Positions 8,594 through 17,544 of a stretch of 64,000 nucleotides of DNA are shown here, in pieces (the stretch's first letter is position 1; the number at the start of each line of letters is the position of its first letter). The notes beneath the pieces were generated by a model that saw only the letters and a program-made list of their open reading frames with translations, made no database searches and was not told where the DNA came from. Origin of the DNA: Thermoplasmata archaeon (GTDB lineage Archaea; Thermoplasmatota; Thermoplasmata; Lutacidiplasmatales; UBA184). The translations under genes and the position numbers were made by a program. Location: positions 1 to 64,000 of the forward strand of contig JAKACD010000005.1 of NCBI GenBank assembly GCA_021821785.1, written 5' to 3'.

Positions 8594-9478
8594 ATGCGTC
8601 CCCAGGTCGTCATCATCGCAACGGTCGTGCTCAACGCGCTGCTGTTCGTGGCGAACCTGATCATCGCTCGCCTCTCGAACAGCGACGCCGTACTCGCCCA
8701 GGCGATTTACACGATCACCGACCTGGTCGGCTCCGCGCTCCTCCTGTGGGGGCTCTATCTCTCCCGCTTGCCGGCCGACTACCTCTACCCCTTCGGCCGG
8801 GGGAAGGAGCGGTTCTTCTGGGCGTTCGCCTCGATCCTCGTCACGTTCACGACCGCGGGGATCATCGCCATCGTCGCGGGCTTCGACCAGGCGCTTGCCC
8901 CGAAGCCGATCTCCCACATCGGCTTCGCGCTCGCGGTGGTCGTCGTCTCGCTCCTCGTCAGCATCGGCGGCATCTCGATCACCCTGCGCGAGCTGCGGAT
9001 CGGCCGCCAGACGCTCCGGGCACTCCTCGAGTCGGCGAACCAGGGGCTCAAGTCGATCTTCTACCAGGACCTCGTCACGATCGCCGGTTGTGCCGTCGCG
9101 GTCGGGGGGCTCACGGTCGTCTACCGGACCGGGCTCGACTACGTCGACGGGCTCACTGCGATCCTCGAGGGGTTCCTCCTCGTCGCGACCGGCTTCGTCC
9201 TGACCGCAGAGAGCCGGGAGTATCTCATCGGGCGGGCGCTCGACCCCGGGGTCGCCCGGGAGATCCTGCATCTCGTCGAGCACGACGCCCGGGTCGCGCG
9301 CGTGCGCAGCCTGCAATCGATGATCCTGGGCCCCGAGGATGCCCTCCTCGCCCTAAGGATCAACTTCCGGGACGGGCTCACGACCGACCAGATCGAGCGT
9401 ACGGTCGATGAGGTCGGGCAGTCGCTGAAGGAGCACTACCCGATGCTCAGGCACATCGTCATCGAACCGGAGTCCTGA
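8594..9478 (+). CDS. Cation diffusion facilitator (CDF) metal exporter
   Basis: A 294-residue protein with six predicted membrane helices followed by a cytosolic domain of about 90 residues. The TM2 acidic site (NSDAVLAQAIYTITDLVGS) and the YPFGRGKERFFW loop are CDF hallmarks; the TM5 site reads YQDLVTIAG. CDF proteins expel Zn, Fe, Mn or Co by proton antiport. GGATTTATCC (8536-8545) is a TATA candidate. It overlaps the 3' end of the convergent MFS gene by 20 bases. Confidence 0.88.
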   Translation: MRPQVVIIATVVLNALLFVANLIIARLSNSDAVLAQAIYTITDLVGSALLLWGLYLSRLPADYLYPFGRGKERFFWAFASILVTFTTAGIIAIVAGFDQALAPKPISHIGFALAVVVVSLLVSIGGISITLRELRIGRQTLRALLESANQGLKSIFYQDLVTIAGCAVAVGGLTVVYRTGLDYVDGLTAILEGFLLVATGFVLTAESREYLIGRALDPGVAREILHLVEHDARVARVRSLQSMILGPEDALLALRINFRDGLTTDQIERTVDEVGQSLKEHYPMLRHIVIEPES

Positions 9479-10709
9479 GCGCGCCCTCCGGCCGAAGGCT
9501 GGTTTCCCGGTACCGCAGGATCGTAAGCACGACCAGGGCGACCGCGATCGAGCCGAAGAAGAGGTAGAGCCCCGGGTTCCCGAAGTACGCGAAGAGCCCG
9601 GTGGAGGCGACGAGCCCGAGGACCATCCCCGCGCTGATGGAGAGAGAGTAGATCGCCATCGTCGTCGCGCGGCTGATCTCCACGGAGAGGTCGGCGAGCG
9701 CTGCGAGCGCGGCCGGGCCGTAGGCGAGGGCGGCCGGGACGCTCACTCCAAGGCCGACCAGGATCTCGACCCGCGCTCCGAAGGCGACCACGAGCGAGGC
9801 GAAGATCATCAGCGAGGTGAAGCCGATGGCCCCGACCGTCATGAGCCGGGTCCGGCCCCAGCGATCGGAGAGCCGACCGAAGTACGGCTGGGTGACCACG
9901 AGCAGTAGGCCCCCGACCGCGATCACGCCCGCGAGGAGCTCCGTCGGGACCCCCACGCCGCTCGCGGCGGAGCCGAGGAAGATGAGCGCGGTGCCGATGA
10001 GCATGTAGATGACGAGCCAGGGGAGCGTGACGAGGAGGACGCTGCGCCGGAAGACGTGCCCAAGGACGTCGCGGAAGACGTAGTTCGCCCCCGCCGCGTG
10101 GGGGGGGAGGCCACGGGCAAGGGAGCGGGCCGAGAAGAGGCCGATCGCAAGCACGACGGCCCCGACCGCGAAGACGAACCAGAGCTCGGAGTTGGGGACC
10201 AGCCCGAGGGCGGCAAAGCCGAAGGCGAAGCCTCCGACCCAGCCGAAGAGGTTCATCGCATCGAAGCGGCCCATCTCGAACCCGCGCTCGTTGGCGCCCG
10301 ACCAGTCTCCGATGAGCGCGAGGCTCGCGGCGAGGATCGCCCCGCTCGCCACCCCGAAGAGGAGATTGAGGGTGCCGAGGGCGAGCGGCCACCGGGTCGT
10401 GGCCTTCAGCGCGAAGATCACCGCGGACCCCCCGATGCCGGCGAACAGGACGGGGAATCGTCCGTAGCGGTCCGCAACGGCCCCCGAGAGCAGGACCGTT
10501 GCGAGCTCGCCCACGGGGGCCATGGCGCTGACGAGGCCGACGACCCCGACCTCCCCCTGGCCGATCCCGGCGGTCGAGCGGGTGATGTAGCTCGCGAAGA
10601 CCGCGGTCGTGATCCCGAAGGCGAACCGAACGAAGAACGTCGACGAGAAGACCGCGAGGAAGGCCCGACGTCGGGACGATGCGGCCGCCGGTTCGAGCGC
10701 GCCGGACAC
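9459..10709 (-). CDS. Major facilitator superfamily transporter
   Basis: A 12-helix MFS protein of about 416 residues. It has the TM2-3 loop motif GAVADRYGRFPVLF, its second-half repeat FGRLSDRWGRTRLM, and FLVRF/GITTAVFASYI-type first helices. I take GTG 10709 as start, 10 bases after the VOC stop; an upstream GTG at 10745 would overlap that gene by 26 bases. Substrate unknown. Confidence 0.85.
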   Translation of the reverse strand: MSGALEPAAASSRRRAFLAVFSSTFFVRFAFGITTAVFASYITRSTAGIGQGEVGVVGLVSAMAPVGELATVLLSGAVADRYGRFPVLFAGIGGSAVIFALKATTRWPLALGTLNLLFGVASGAILAASLALIGDWSGANERGFEMGRFDAMNLFGWVGGFAFGFAALGLVPNSELWFVFAVGAVVLAIGLFSARSLARGLPPHAAGANYVFRDVLGHVFRRSVLLVTLPWLVIYMLIGTALIFLGSAASGVGVPTELLAGVIAVGGLLLVVTQPYFGRLSDRWGRTRLMTVGAIGFTSLMIFASLVVAFGARVEILVGLGVSVPAALAYGPAALAALADLSVEISRATTMAIYSLSISAGMVLGLVASTGLFAYFGNPGLYLFFGSIAVALVVLTILRYRETSLRPEGALRTPVR

Positions 10710-10719
10710 GATCGGTCCG

Positions 10720-11109
10720 TCAGGCCCCCACCGACGTGGGCTCAATGAGCTCGATCCAGACGTCGTTCGGGTCCAGCAGGAACGCGATCCGGGACGACCC
10801 CCCCGAGAGGCGGTACGGTTCCTTCGCTACCCGGACGCCTTTCGCGCGAATGCGGGCGAGGAACCCATCCAGGTCCGGAACCTCGAAGGCGAGATGGTCG
10901 AGCTGCTCCCCCGCCTCGAACGACTCCTTCCCGTCCCAGTGCGTGAGCTCGATCCGGGCGCCCGAGGCCGGGTCGCGGACGAACGCGATCTCCGCGTGGT
11001 TCTCCGGGATCGCGCGGCGGCGCTCGAACTCGAGACCGAGGACGTCCGTGTAGAACGCGAGGCTCTCGTCCATCCGTCGGACCGTGATCGAGGTATGCAG
11101 GAACTTCAT
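10720..11109 (-). CDS. VOC family protein, lactoylglutathione-lyase-like
   Basis: A 129-residue VOC protein: MKFLHTSITV strand, DESLAFYTDVLGLE helix, IELTHWDGKE, QLDHLAFEVPDLD and closing DPNDVWIELIE. The spacing and metal ligands (His5, the Glu of IEL, His of LDHLAF and the terminal Glu) fit a GloA-like fold, although archaea rarely use glutathione, so the true substrate may differ. It shares a strand with the MFS gene downstream. Confidence 0.82.
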   Translation of the reverse strand: MKFLHTSITVRRMDESLAFYTDVLGLEFERRRAIPENHAEIAFVRDPASGARIELTHWDGKESFEAGEQLDHLAFEVPDLDGFLARIRAKGVRVAKEPYRLSGGSSRIAFLLDPNDVWIELIEPTSVGA

Positions 11110-11168
11110 CCCTTCTCTCCTCCGCCTTCTCGGGAGCGGTTCCCGAGCCTACTAACGTTTCGCCCGGG

Positions 11169-12899
11169 CTAGGGGTGGCCGTAGACGACCTTGAGCGGGC
11201 CCGCAACGGCCGCGCCGCCGTCCTCGACGCGCACGAAACCGACCCGCTCGAACTGGAAGGTCTCCCGGGGCCGTGCGGCCCGGAGCGCGGACTCCCCGAT
11301 CCCGGCCGTGCGCTGGCCATCGATGCCGAGGAGGTCGACCGCCACCGCCTCCCGCTCGCCCACCCACTGGAGGCGGGGGAGCTTGCGGTTCTCCCGGCTC
11401 GTGAACGTGGCGCTCAGAGTCTTGCCCGGCCCCGGCCGCTCCGTCGGGAGCGAGATGTTCACGAGGTCCTTCAACCGAACCTCTTGTCCCGCGAACCGCT
11501 CCACGTCGCCCCGCGCGAGGTAGAACGTCGGACCGGCGAAGGCGGTGCGCACGCCCAGCTCCGCCCGGTCGGGGTGGTTCGGCAGCGCGACCGAGGCGAG
11601 GTCGAACGGGTAGCCCTCGACCGCGACGTGGACCGGGTCCGCGACGAACGAGCGGCGGGCCGTCGTCGCGTCGATCAGCTTGCGGTTCTCCGCATAGAGC
11701 GTCTCGGCCGGGACCTCGATGTCGGCGAGGGACAGTCCGAACGAGAGGGTGAACTCGCGCAGCGCGGCCATCGAGATCCCCCGCCGGTCGAGCGAGCGGA
11801 GCGACCAGGTCCGGGGGTCCGCCCATCCGTCGTACTGCCCGGACTTGACCTCGGCGTACGACTTGCTCTTCGAGACCTTCGCCTCGCGCACGCGCAGGAG
11901 CCCCCAGTGGAGGAACGGCGGCGCCCGGATCCCGAGAAGCTGCCAGATGTACTGCTGCATGCGGTCCTCCATCACGAGGTCCTTGCCCCGGAGGACGTGC
12001 GTGATCCCGAGCTCGATGTCGTCCACCGCCCAGGAGAATTCGAGGAGCGGCCAGACCCGGTAGGTGTGGCCGACGCGGGGATGATCCTGCTCGCTGATGC
12101 GGAAGAGGACCCGGTCGCGGAAGGCGGGGTCGGGGTCGGTGAGGCTCGTCCGCAGCCGAAGGACCGCTTCCCCCTCCGCGTACCCGCCGCTCAGCATCTT
12201 CTCCCACTCCGCCAGGGTCTCGGCGACGGTCTGGGCGCGCTCGGGGCACGCCCGTCCCGCGGCCCGGTTCTCCCGCAGGATCTCGGCCGGGCAGCGACAG
12301 ACGTAGGCGCCCCCCTTCTCGATCACTCGGACGGCCCAGGGGTAATGGCGCCCGATGCGGTCCGACTTGTAGTAGACCGCATCCGGGCGGATCCCCGCGA
12401 GCTCGAGGTCGCCGAGGATCAGGTCGAAGAACTCCGTCTCGACCCGCTTCGTCTCCGAGCCGATCGTGTCATCGAAGACAAGCAGAAGGCGGCCGTGGTA
12501 CCGCTCCCGGTAGTACTGGTTCACGAAGAGCATCCGGCCGTTCCCGATGTGGAGGGCGCCGCTGGGGAACGGGGCCATCCGCAGGACGACCTGGCCCGGC
12601 ACCGCGCCGAGGAGCTCGGGGAACCCCTCGGGCGCCGACCGGCTCCCCTTCGGACGCTCGGGCTCGGGTCCGCCGAGCGCCGCGAGGCGGTCGTCGAGCT
12701 CCGCGACGGGGAGGCTCCGGATCTCAGCCACGATCGAAGAGACGAGCGCGCGGAGCTCCGCGGCCTGGGGGCGGAGGGCTGGCTCGGTCGCGAGGAGTCG
12801 GGAGAGTACGGGGCCAGTCTGAGCCTCGCCGTCGTGCGCGACGGCGTTCTCCAGGGCCAGGCGACGCACCCGCCGCTCGGTCTCGGGGGGAAGCACCAC
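11169..12899 (-). CDS. gltX: Glutamyl-tRNA synthetase (archaeal type)
   Basis: A 576-residue class I synthetase charging tRNA-Glu, and in archaea also tRNA-Gln for later transamidation. The HIGH motif is HIGN (residues 117-120) in APFPSGALHIGNGR; the KMSKS equivalent is VSKSKS (342-347). The N-terminal 100 residues are the archaeal helical extension, and a beta-barrel anticodon-binding region ends the protein, as in the GlnRS-like lineage. Full length, with no defects seen. Confidence 0.95.
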   Translation of the reverse strand: MVLPPETERRVRRLALENAVAHDGEAQTGPVLSRLLATEPALRPQAAELRALVSSIVAEIRSLPVAELDDRLAALGGPEPERPKGSRSAPEGFPELLGAVPGQVVLRMAPFPSGALHIGNGRMLFVNQYYRERYHGRLLLVFDDTIGSETKRVETEFFDLILGDLELAGIRPDAVYYKSDRIGRHYPWAVRVIEKGGAYVCRCPAEILRENRAAGRACPERAQTVAETLAEWEKMLSGGYAEGEAVLRLRTSLTDPDPAFRDRVLFRISEQDHPRVGHTYRVWPLLEFSWAVDDIELGITHVLRGKDLVMEDRMQQYIWQLLGIRAPPFLHWGLLRVREAKVSKSKSYAEVKSGQYDGWADPRTWSLRSLDRRGISMAALREFTLSFGLSLADIEVPAETLYAENRKLIDATTARRSFVADPVHVAVEGYPFDLASVALPNHPDRAELGVRTAFAGPTFYLARGDVERFAGQEVRLKDLVNISLPTERPGPGKTLSATFTSRENRKLPRLQWVGEREAVAVDLLGIDGQRTAGIGESALRAARPRETFQFERVGFVRVEDGGAAVAGPLKVVYGHP

Positions 12900-12921
12900 G
12901 GGTCGGCGACCCCGGCTCGGA

Positions 12922-13761
12922 TTATAGCGGTTCGTGCCGGTGCGCCCGACGGCCCGGGGTGGGGGCCGGTGGGAGCAGGCGGGCCGTCGCCTCGTCGAGC
13001 GCCTCGGCCAGGGTGATCTCCCCGCGAAGGACGCGGTGGGCCGACGAACGGGAGATCGTCACCCGCCCGCCGCTTCCCTCTCGGCTTAACCGTTGCAGGT
13101 TCGACACCTCGCCCGGGGTGATCGTTATCTCGAGCGGCGCCCGAACCGAGTGGCCCGGGGTCTGCGCGATCGAGCGGGCCGCCAGCGCGTCCCGCGGCCG
13201 CCGGTGGCCCCGAGGGGTGGTCCCCTGCTCGTCGACGAGCTCGACCGAGCGCTGATGCTCAAGAAGCGCGTTCACGATCCGGTTGCGCGCGGAGGGGTCT
13301 CCGGCACCGACCCGGAAGAGGACGTGGCGGGAGGCAAAGCGGTGGCGCAGATGGCTCGCGAACGGCTCGGCCGCCTCCGGCGACTCGAGGATCCCCTCCC
13401 CAAGCACGCTCGCGCCGGCCAGGACGGAATAGCCCGGTCGAGGCCCGGGGTCGATCCCGACGATGATCCCCTCCTGGGAATTCCCTGACTCGAGCGCATG
13501 GCGCACGGCGGCCGCGAGCGCCCGGCGGTCGAACTCCTCTCCGACGACCAGGATGTTCGGGTGACTGATGAGGGCGGCCTCGGCGGGCGAGGTGAGCACG
13601 ACCGCGACCCGGTCCGGAATCCGTTCCCCCGGTAGCAGGCTCAGGGTCGGCCACCGTCGCTCCCTCAGGAAACCCGCGAGCTCATGGTAGAGCGCGGGGT
13701 CTCTAGTGACGAGTGCGACCGACCGGGTTCTCACCGTACACCTGACGGTGATATACGCCAT
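12922..13761 (-). CDS. Predicted RNase H/RuvC-fold protein, function unknown
   Basis: About 279 residues. The N-terminal 110 residues look like a receiver/NYN-like alpha-beta unit. Then the strand GIIVGIDPGPRPGYSVL resembles the first strand of RuvC/RNase H-fold nucleases, with Asp in GIDPG. The C-terminal 60 residues (ITITPGEVSNLQRLSREGS then HRVLRGEITLAEAL) look like a small DNA-binding or scaffold region. ATG 13761 and GTG 13734 are both possible starts. It diverges from the zinc-ribbon/rnp4 pair. No firm family name. Confidence 0.6.
   Translation of the reverse strand: MAYITVRCTVRTRSVALVTRDPALYHELAGFLRERRWPTLSLLPGERIPDRVAVVLTSPAEAALISHPNILVVGEEFDRRALAAAVRHALESGNSQEGIIVGIDPGPRPGYSVLAGASVLGEGILESPEAAEPFASHLRHRFASRHVLFRVGAGDPSARNRIVNALLEHQRSVELVDEQGTTPRGHRRPRDALAARSIAQTPGHSVRAPLEITITPGEVSNLQRLSREGSGGRVTISRSSAHRVLRGEITLAEALDEATARLLPPAPTPGRRAHRHEPL
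13748..13759. promoter_or_regulatory. Shared divergent TATA element
   Basis: GTGATATACGCC lies exactly 26 bases (centre) before ATG 13780 on the plus strand, predicting a leaderless mRNA. Because its core ATATAC is nearly symmetric it could also serve the divergent RNase H-like gene, whose GTG 13734 lies about 20 bases the other way. Confidence 0.5.
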
Positions 13762-13779
13762 TAACCTTGCCCCCCGGCG

Positions 13780-14163
13780 ATGCCGGTCTGCCTGCACTGC
13801 GGCGAGCTCGGCCCGGAGGGGGCGCTCTTCTGCCCCAAATGCGGCTACACCCTCCCCCAGGTCGAATCCACTCCCGCGGCTCCGGCGACCCCGCCGGCGG
13901 GGAGCTCCTCCTCCGCACCGCACCCTCCTCCGGGGGTCATCGCGCCGTCCCCCACGGTCTCGCGCTCCCCTTCGGTGCCCCCGCCGGGGGTCCCGTACTT
14001 CTACCCCGCCGGGGGTCCTCCGGTGGCGTACCTGGCCCCGCTCCCCGCCGGCGCGAGCGGCCCGATCCCCCCTCCCCCGGGGGGTAAGTACTGCACCCGG
14101 TGCCGAACTGTCATCTCCTTCGCCGCGGTCTATTGCCCGGTATGCCAGCAGCCCCAACCGTGA
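13780..14163 (+). CDS. Double zinc-ribbon protein with Pro-rich linker
   Basis: A 127-residue protein. An N-terminal CLHC...CPKC ribbon and a C-terminal CTRC...CPVC ribbon are separated by about 75 Pro/Ser/Gly-rich residues with no membrane helix. Its TGA stop is shared with the GTG start of rnp4 (GTGA), so the two are translationally coupled. The role is unknown; such proteins may bridge nucleic acid or protein partners. Confidence 0.75.
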   Translation: MPVCLHCGELGPEGALFCPKCGYTLPQVESTPAAPATPPAGSSSSAPHPPPGVIAPSPTVSRSPSVPPPGVPYFYPAGGPPVAYLAPLPAGASGPIPPPPGGKYCTRCRTVISFAAVYCPVCQQPQP

Positions 14164-14612
14164 GACGGAGCGGCCGGCGCGGCCGTCGAACGGGCGCGAT
14201 GGTTCGCATCGCCCAGGAGCGGGTCACCGATCTCTTTGGGCTGGCCCAGCGGGCGGCCCCGGGGGACCACCCCGAGCTCGCCGACCGGTACGTTCGGCTC
14301 GCCCGGCGGATCGGGATGCGCTACAACGTCCGGCTCCTGCCCGAGTTCCGCGAGCTCTACTGTCGGAGCTGCTCCACTTTCTGGGTCGAGGGCCGGACGG
14401 TTCGCACCCGACTCCGAGACGGCCATCGCGTGAGGACCTGTCTCAACTGCGGGCGGGTCCGCCGGACCCGGGTCGGCCGTTCGGTTCCGAAAGGACCCGG
14501 TGGGATCGAGGCGGACCTGCGTCCTCTCCTTCGGGATGAGGGCGCGCTCATCGACTTTCCTTCGGAGCCACCGAGGGAGGAACCTTCCGACGAGGAGACG
14601 GAAGAACCATAA
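14160..14612 (+). CDS. rnp4: RNase P protein component 4 (Rpp21/Rpr2)
   Basis: About 150 residues. A basic N-terminus precedes RIAQERVTDLFGLAQ and YVRLARRIGMRYNVRLLPE, then a zinc ribbon CRSCSTFW...CLNCGRVRR (four Cys), the layout of archaeal RNP4. It binds the specificity domain of RNase P RNA with RNP1 and helps mature tRNA 5' ends. GTG 14160 overlaps the upstream stop as GTGA; an internal ATG at 14199 is the alternative start. The acidic C-terminal tail (EEPSDEETEE) is not part of the core fold. Confidence 0.88.
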   Translation: MRRSGRRGRRTGAMVRIAQERVTDLFGLAQRAAPGDHPELADRYVRLARRIGMRYNVRLLPEFRELYCRSCSTFWVEGRTVRTRLRDGHRVRTCLNCGRVRRTRVGRSVPKGPGGIEADLRPLLRDEGALIDFPSEPPREEPSDEETEEP

Positions 14613-14614
14613 GC
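14606..14614 (+). promoter_or_regulatory. TATA box for tRNA-Leu overlapping the rnp4 stop codon
   Basis: AACCATAAG sits about 28 bases before the tRNA-Leu 5' end and contains the TAA stop of rnp4, so the promoter is embedded in the end of the gene. Confidence 0.5.
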
Positions 14615-14638
14615 ACCGGTCTCCCCTCGACCCGGTGC

Positions 14639-14721
14639 GCCGGGGTGGCCGAGCGGCCAAAGGCGGCAGACTCAAGATCTGCTCTCGCAGGAGTTCCCAG
14701 GTTCGAATCCTGGCCCCGGCA
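14639..14721 (+). tRNA. tRNA-Leu (anticodon CAA)
   Basis: An 83-base class II tRNA. Acceptor GCCGGGG/CCCCGGC pairs perfectly; anticodon stem GCAGA/TCTGC with loop CTCAAGA (anticodon CAA); long variable arm; T arm CCAGG-TTCGAAT-CCTGG; discriminator A. No intron, CCA not encoded. Confidence 0.95.
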
Positions 14722-14883
14722 TGCAGGGTGTCCCGGCCGGTCCGGTTCTGGCAGAGTGCGCTGTCGCAACTTTCGTGATCGAGGGCCATGAATGGACTTC
14801 CCCCGGATTGGGCGGAAGGCAGTCTCCTCCTCGGCCCGGCGGCGATTACAAAGTGCTAAAATCAAACCACGGGATTGAGGGCC

Positions 14884-16008
14884 ATGACAGGGCAAGACTC
14901 GGCCGATACATCTTCGGTCGAATCGTGGGTCGTCTCGGCGGGGCGGGACCGACGTCCGGGTTCACCCCTGAACGTGCCGCCTTGGCCTGCGTCGAACTTC
15001 GTGCTGGGCGAGGGCCGCTCGTATGCCCGCGACGACGGCACCCCCGGTTGGGCGGCCCTGGAAACGATCGTCGGCGGCCTCGAAGGTGGCTCCGCGATCT
15101 CCTTCGCCTCCGGCATGGCAGGCATCGCGGCGATATTCAACCAGCTTCCTTCGGGCTCCGTGGTGGCCCTGCCGGACGACTGCTACCACGGCGTGGCGGA
15201 GCTCGCCCACGCCGGAGAGCGCCGAGGCCGATGGACCGTGCATCGCCTCGCCGTGATCGACACTCCGGCCTGGGTCAAGGTGTGCGGCGAGGCCGACCTG
15301 GTCTGGTTGGAGTCGCCTTCGAACCCGCTGCTCACCGTGGCTGACCTGGACGTCATCTGCGCCGCACCGCGGAAGCGCGGCGCGATCCTGGGGGTGGACA
15401 ACACTTTCGCTACGCCGCTCAACCAGCGTCCGCTGGCGCTCGGGGCCGATGTATCGGTCCAATCGGTTACGAAGTTCATCGGTGGACACTCGGACCTCCT
15501 TGGCGGGGTCATCACCGTGCGCGACGAGAACCTCTTCGCGGCGTTGCGACGCTCTCGGGAGCTTACGGGGGCCACCCCCGGCACGCTCGAGACATTCCTC
15601 GCCGTCCGCGGGGCGAGGACGCTCGCCGTGCGGCTGGAGCGGGCGCAGCGCAACGCGATGGCCCTGGCCGAGCGCCTCTCACGCCATCCCAAGGTCACTC
15701 TGACGCGCTATCCGGGACTGGCGAGCCACCCGACTCACGCCGCCGCGAAACGCCAACTCAAGGGCTTCGGCACGATCATCTCGTTCGACGTACGGGGCGC
15801 GGCGTCGGCCGCGGACGCGGTCTGCACCGGACTCCAGCTCATCCAGCACGCCACCAGCCTGGGCGCGGTCGAGTCCACCATCGAGCGCCGGGCCAGCGTT
15901 TCGGGGCAGGAGCACCTCCCGCCGACGCTCCTGCGGCTGAGCGTGGGAATCGAGAATGTCGAGGACCTTTGGACCGACCTGGACCGCGCGCTTCGCAATG
16001 TGCCGTAG
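14884..16008 (+). CDS. Cys/Met-metabolism PLP enzyme (cystathionine gamma-synthase-like)
   Basis: A 374-residue fold-type I PLP enzyme. It has the SFASGMAGIAAIF cofactor loop, the strand VDNTFATPLNQ and the Schiff-base lysine in SVQSVTKFIGGHSD, then TPGTLETFLAVRGARTL and the C-terminal RLSVGIENVEDL. The family does gamma- or beta-replacement/elimination on cysteine, homocysteine or cystathionine precursors. The ordering partner is unclear because no methionine or cysteine genes are adjacent. CTAAAATCAA at 14856-14865 is a TATA box 25 bases before the ATG, giving a leaderless mRNA. Confidence 0.88.
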   Translation: MTGQDSADTSSVESWVVSAGRDRRPGSPLNVPPWPASNFVLGEGRSYARDDGTPGWAALETIVGGLEGGSAISFASGMAGIAAIFNQLPSGSVVALPDDCYHGVAELAHAGERRGRWTVHRLAVIDTPAWVKVCGEADLVWLESPSNPLLTVADLDVICAAPRKRGAILGVDNTFATPLNQRPLALGADVSVQSVTKFIGGHSDLLGGVITVRDENLFAALRRSRELTGATPGTLETFLAVRGARTLAVRLERAQRNAMALAERLSRHPKVTLTRYPGLASHPTHAAAKRQLKGFGTIISFDVRGAASAADAVCTGLQLIQHATSLGAVESTIERRASVSGQEHLPPTLLRLSVGIENVEDLWTDLDRALRNVP

Positions 16009-16154
16009 GTCCAGGACGGGTTCTACGCGCGGATCTCGCTGCGCGAAAGATTCCCTCTACCCGGATCGCGGAAGGCCGTCGATCGAGGTCCCGCGGTTCG
16101 GGACGCCCGGACCTCCGCGTCCGAGTTCGGGGCGTGCGGCTTCGCGCCGCGTCC

Positions 16155-16940
16155 CTATCCGGTAAGGGAGTCAGTGACGACCTTCGCTTCCGCGCGGCGG
16201 AGTAGCTCGGCCACCGTGCTTCGGCTCACGCCGAGGGCGCGGCTCACATCGGAGAGCCGACCCTTCCGGGGAAACGCGTAGTATCCCAGGCTCTGCGCCG
16301 TCTCGAGGGCGCGGGACTGGCGCTCCGTCATTCCCTTCGAGGGACGGAACGCGCGCATCGGCACGACCTCGCCCCGTGCGGTCCCGCCCGTCGCGCCGAA
16401 CGACCGGAGGACCTGCTGCGCGACCGGTCCTTTCGGGAGGACCACCGTCCAGGGTGGCATGCCGGGGGCCGTGCCGGCGAGGAAGCGGCAGGAGGTGCAG
16501 AACGCACCCTCGGAGATCAACCGGGTGCACACCGGGTTCGCCTTCTCCACGGTCCGAGCGAAGAGCTTCGTCGGACCGGCCCGGACCATCGACAGCTGCC
16601 GCAGCTCGGGTCGGTGACGCAGGAAGCGCTCGACCGACGGCATCGCCTCCGGGCGGACCGAGATCTCCGAGACCTGGAGGAGCCGCCTTCCGTCCCGACC
16701 GATCGTACGGCAGCTTCGGAGGCGGATCCGCGCGTCCCATCGGCTCACGAGTTCTCGGGCCCAGTGAGGGTCCCCGGGGTTCGGGAGGCGGAACTCGAGG
16801 AGGGGCGGCTCCCCGCGATGCGCGACCGAAGGACCCGGGGACGGCCGGCCCTCCCGTCGGGACGGCCGCGCGGGCCGTGCACGGGCGACGGAGCCGCTCG
16901 ATCGGCGGCCGAGTTGGCGCCTCACGCCCGCCGGCGACAC
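16155..16940 (-). CDS. Bat-type HTH transcriptional regulator
   Basis: About 261 residues. The C-terminal 55 residues form a bacterio-opsin-activator-type HTH (MTERQSRALETAQSLGYYAFPRKG then VSRALGVSRSTVAELLRRAE). The central region has Cys-containing strands (CTRLISEGAFCTSCRF) that could bind metal or a ligand. It is a clear paralogue of the gene at 42155; both share the LLQVSEI/LLQVVEL and RFLRHR blocks. The first 45 residues are low complexity, so the GTG 16940 start is uncertain. Target genes unknown. Confidence 0.8.
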   Translation of the reverse strand: MSPAGVRRQLGRRSSGSVARARPARPSRREGRPSPGPSVAHRGEPPLLEFRLPNPGDPHWARELVSRWDARIRLRSCRTIGRDGRRLLQVSEISVRPEAMPSVERFLRHRPELRQLSMVRAGPTKLFARTVEKANPVCTRLISEGAFCTSCRFLAGTAPGMPPWTVVLPKGPVAQQVLRSFGATGGTARGEVVPMRAFRPSKGMTERQSRALETAQSLGYYAFPRKGRLSDVSRALGVSRSTVAELLRRAEAKVVTDSLTG

Positions 16941-17038
16941 GGCCCCCCGTCAAGAACCCACCGTCGAATCGTTCGAACGAAGCGTGACGTCTCCGCCGCC
17001 GGGCCGTACTCGCGGGGGGTGAACTGTCCCATGGGGCG

Positions 17039-17458
17039 TTACGGCGCGGGAGCGTCTTCGAGCGGGAACGTTCGCGTGAGCGCGGCGCTCGGAGACGACC
17101 GCTTCCGCTTCGAGCGTCGCGGCAGGACCCCCTTTTCCACCGGCGCGGCCAAGGTCTTCTTCGAAGCGCTCGCGACGGAGATGAACCGGGTCTTCCCCGA
17201 AGCCACGGCGGCGGTCACCACCTTCTCCGCCAGCACCGGGTCGCCCCCCAGGTCCTGGGCCCACTCCCGGGCACGCCGACGCACCCGCTCCTCCTGTCCT
17301 ACATCGAGGAGGGGAAGCGATCGACGCTGCTTCCGTTCGAGCAGCTCCCACTGGGCCCGCTCGCGGGCGGCGAGGGCACGGACGAGCGAGCGATCGATCC
17401 GAGCCAGGCGGCGGCGCAGCCGCCGGACGGTCGGGTCCGTGGGCTCTCCAGAACGCAT
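17039..17458 (-). CDS. Chorismate mutase type II (AroQ-like) domain protein
   Basis: A 139-residue protein whose first 90 residues form the all-helical AroQ domain: LRRRLARIDRSLVRALAARERA (helix 1, catalytic Arg region), the ERVRRRAREWAQ helix and VLAEKVVTAAVASGK. It converts chorismate to prephenate for Phe/Tyr synthesis. The remaining 50 residues are basic and Ser-rich with no recognised fold. No other shikimate gene lies nearby. Confidence 0.72.
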   Translation of the reverse strand: MRSGEPTDPTVRRLRRRLARIDRSLVRALAARERAQWELLERKQRRSLPLLDVGQEERVRRRAREWAQDLGGDPVLAEKVVTAAVASGKTRFISVASASKKTLAAPVEKGVLPRRSKRKRSSPSAALTRTFPLEDAPAP

Positions 17459-17544
17459 CGGTTCGACAGCCTCCGAGAGAGCATAGGCAGAAGCCCGTAC
17501 AGGTACGGGTGTCTCCTTACGCCTCAGTCGGGCTCTTCAGGGCG

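Noticed and set aside
17494-17509. TACAGGTACGGG repeat shared with 43952-43963
   Set aside because: A 12-base match is expected many times by chance in a 64-kb window; surrounding bases diverge and the contexts differ.
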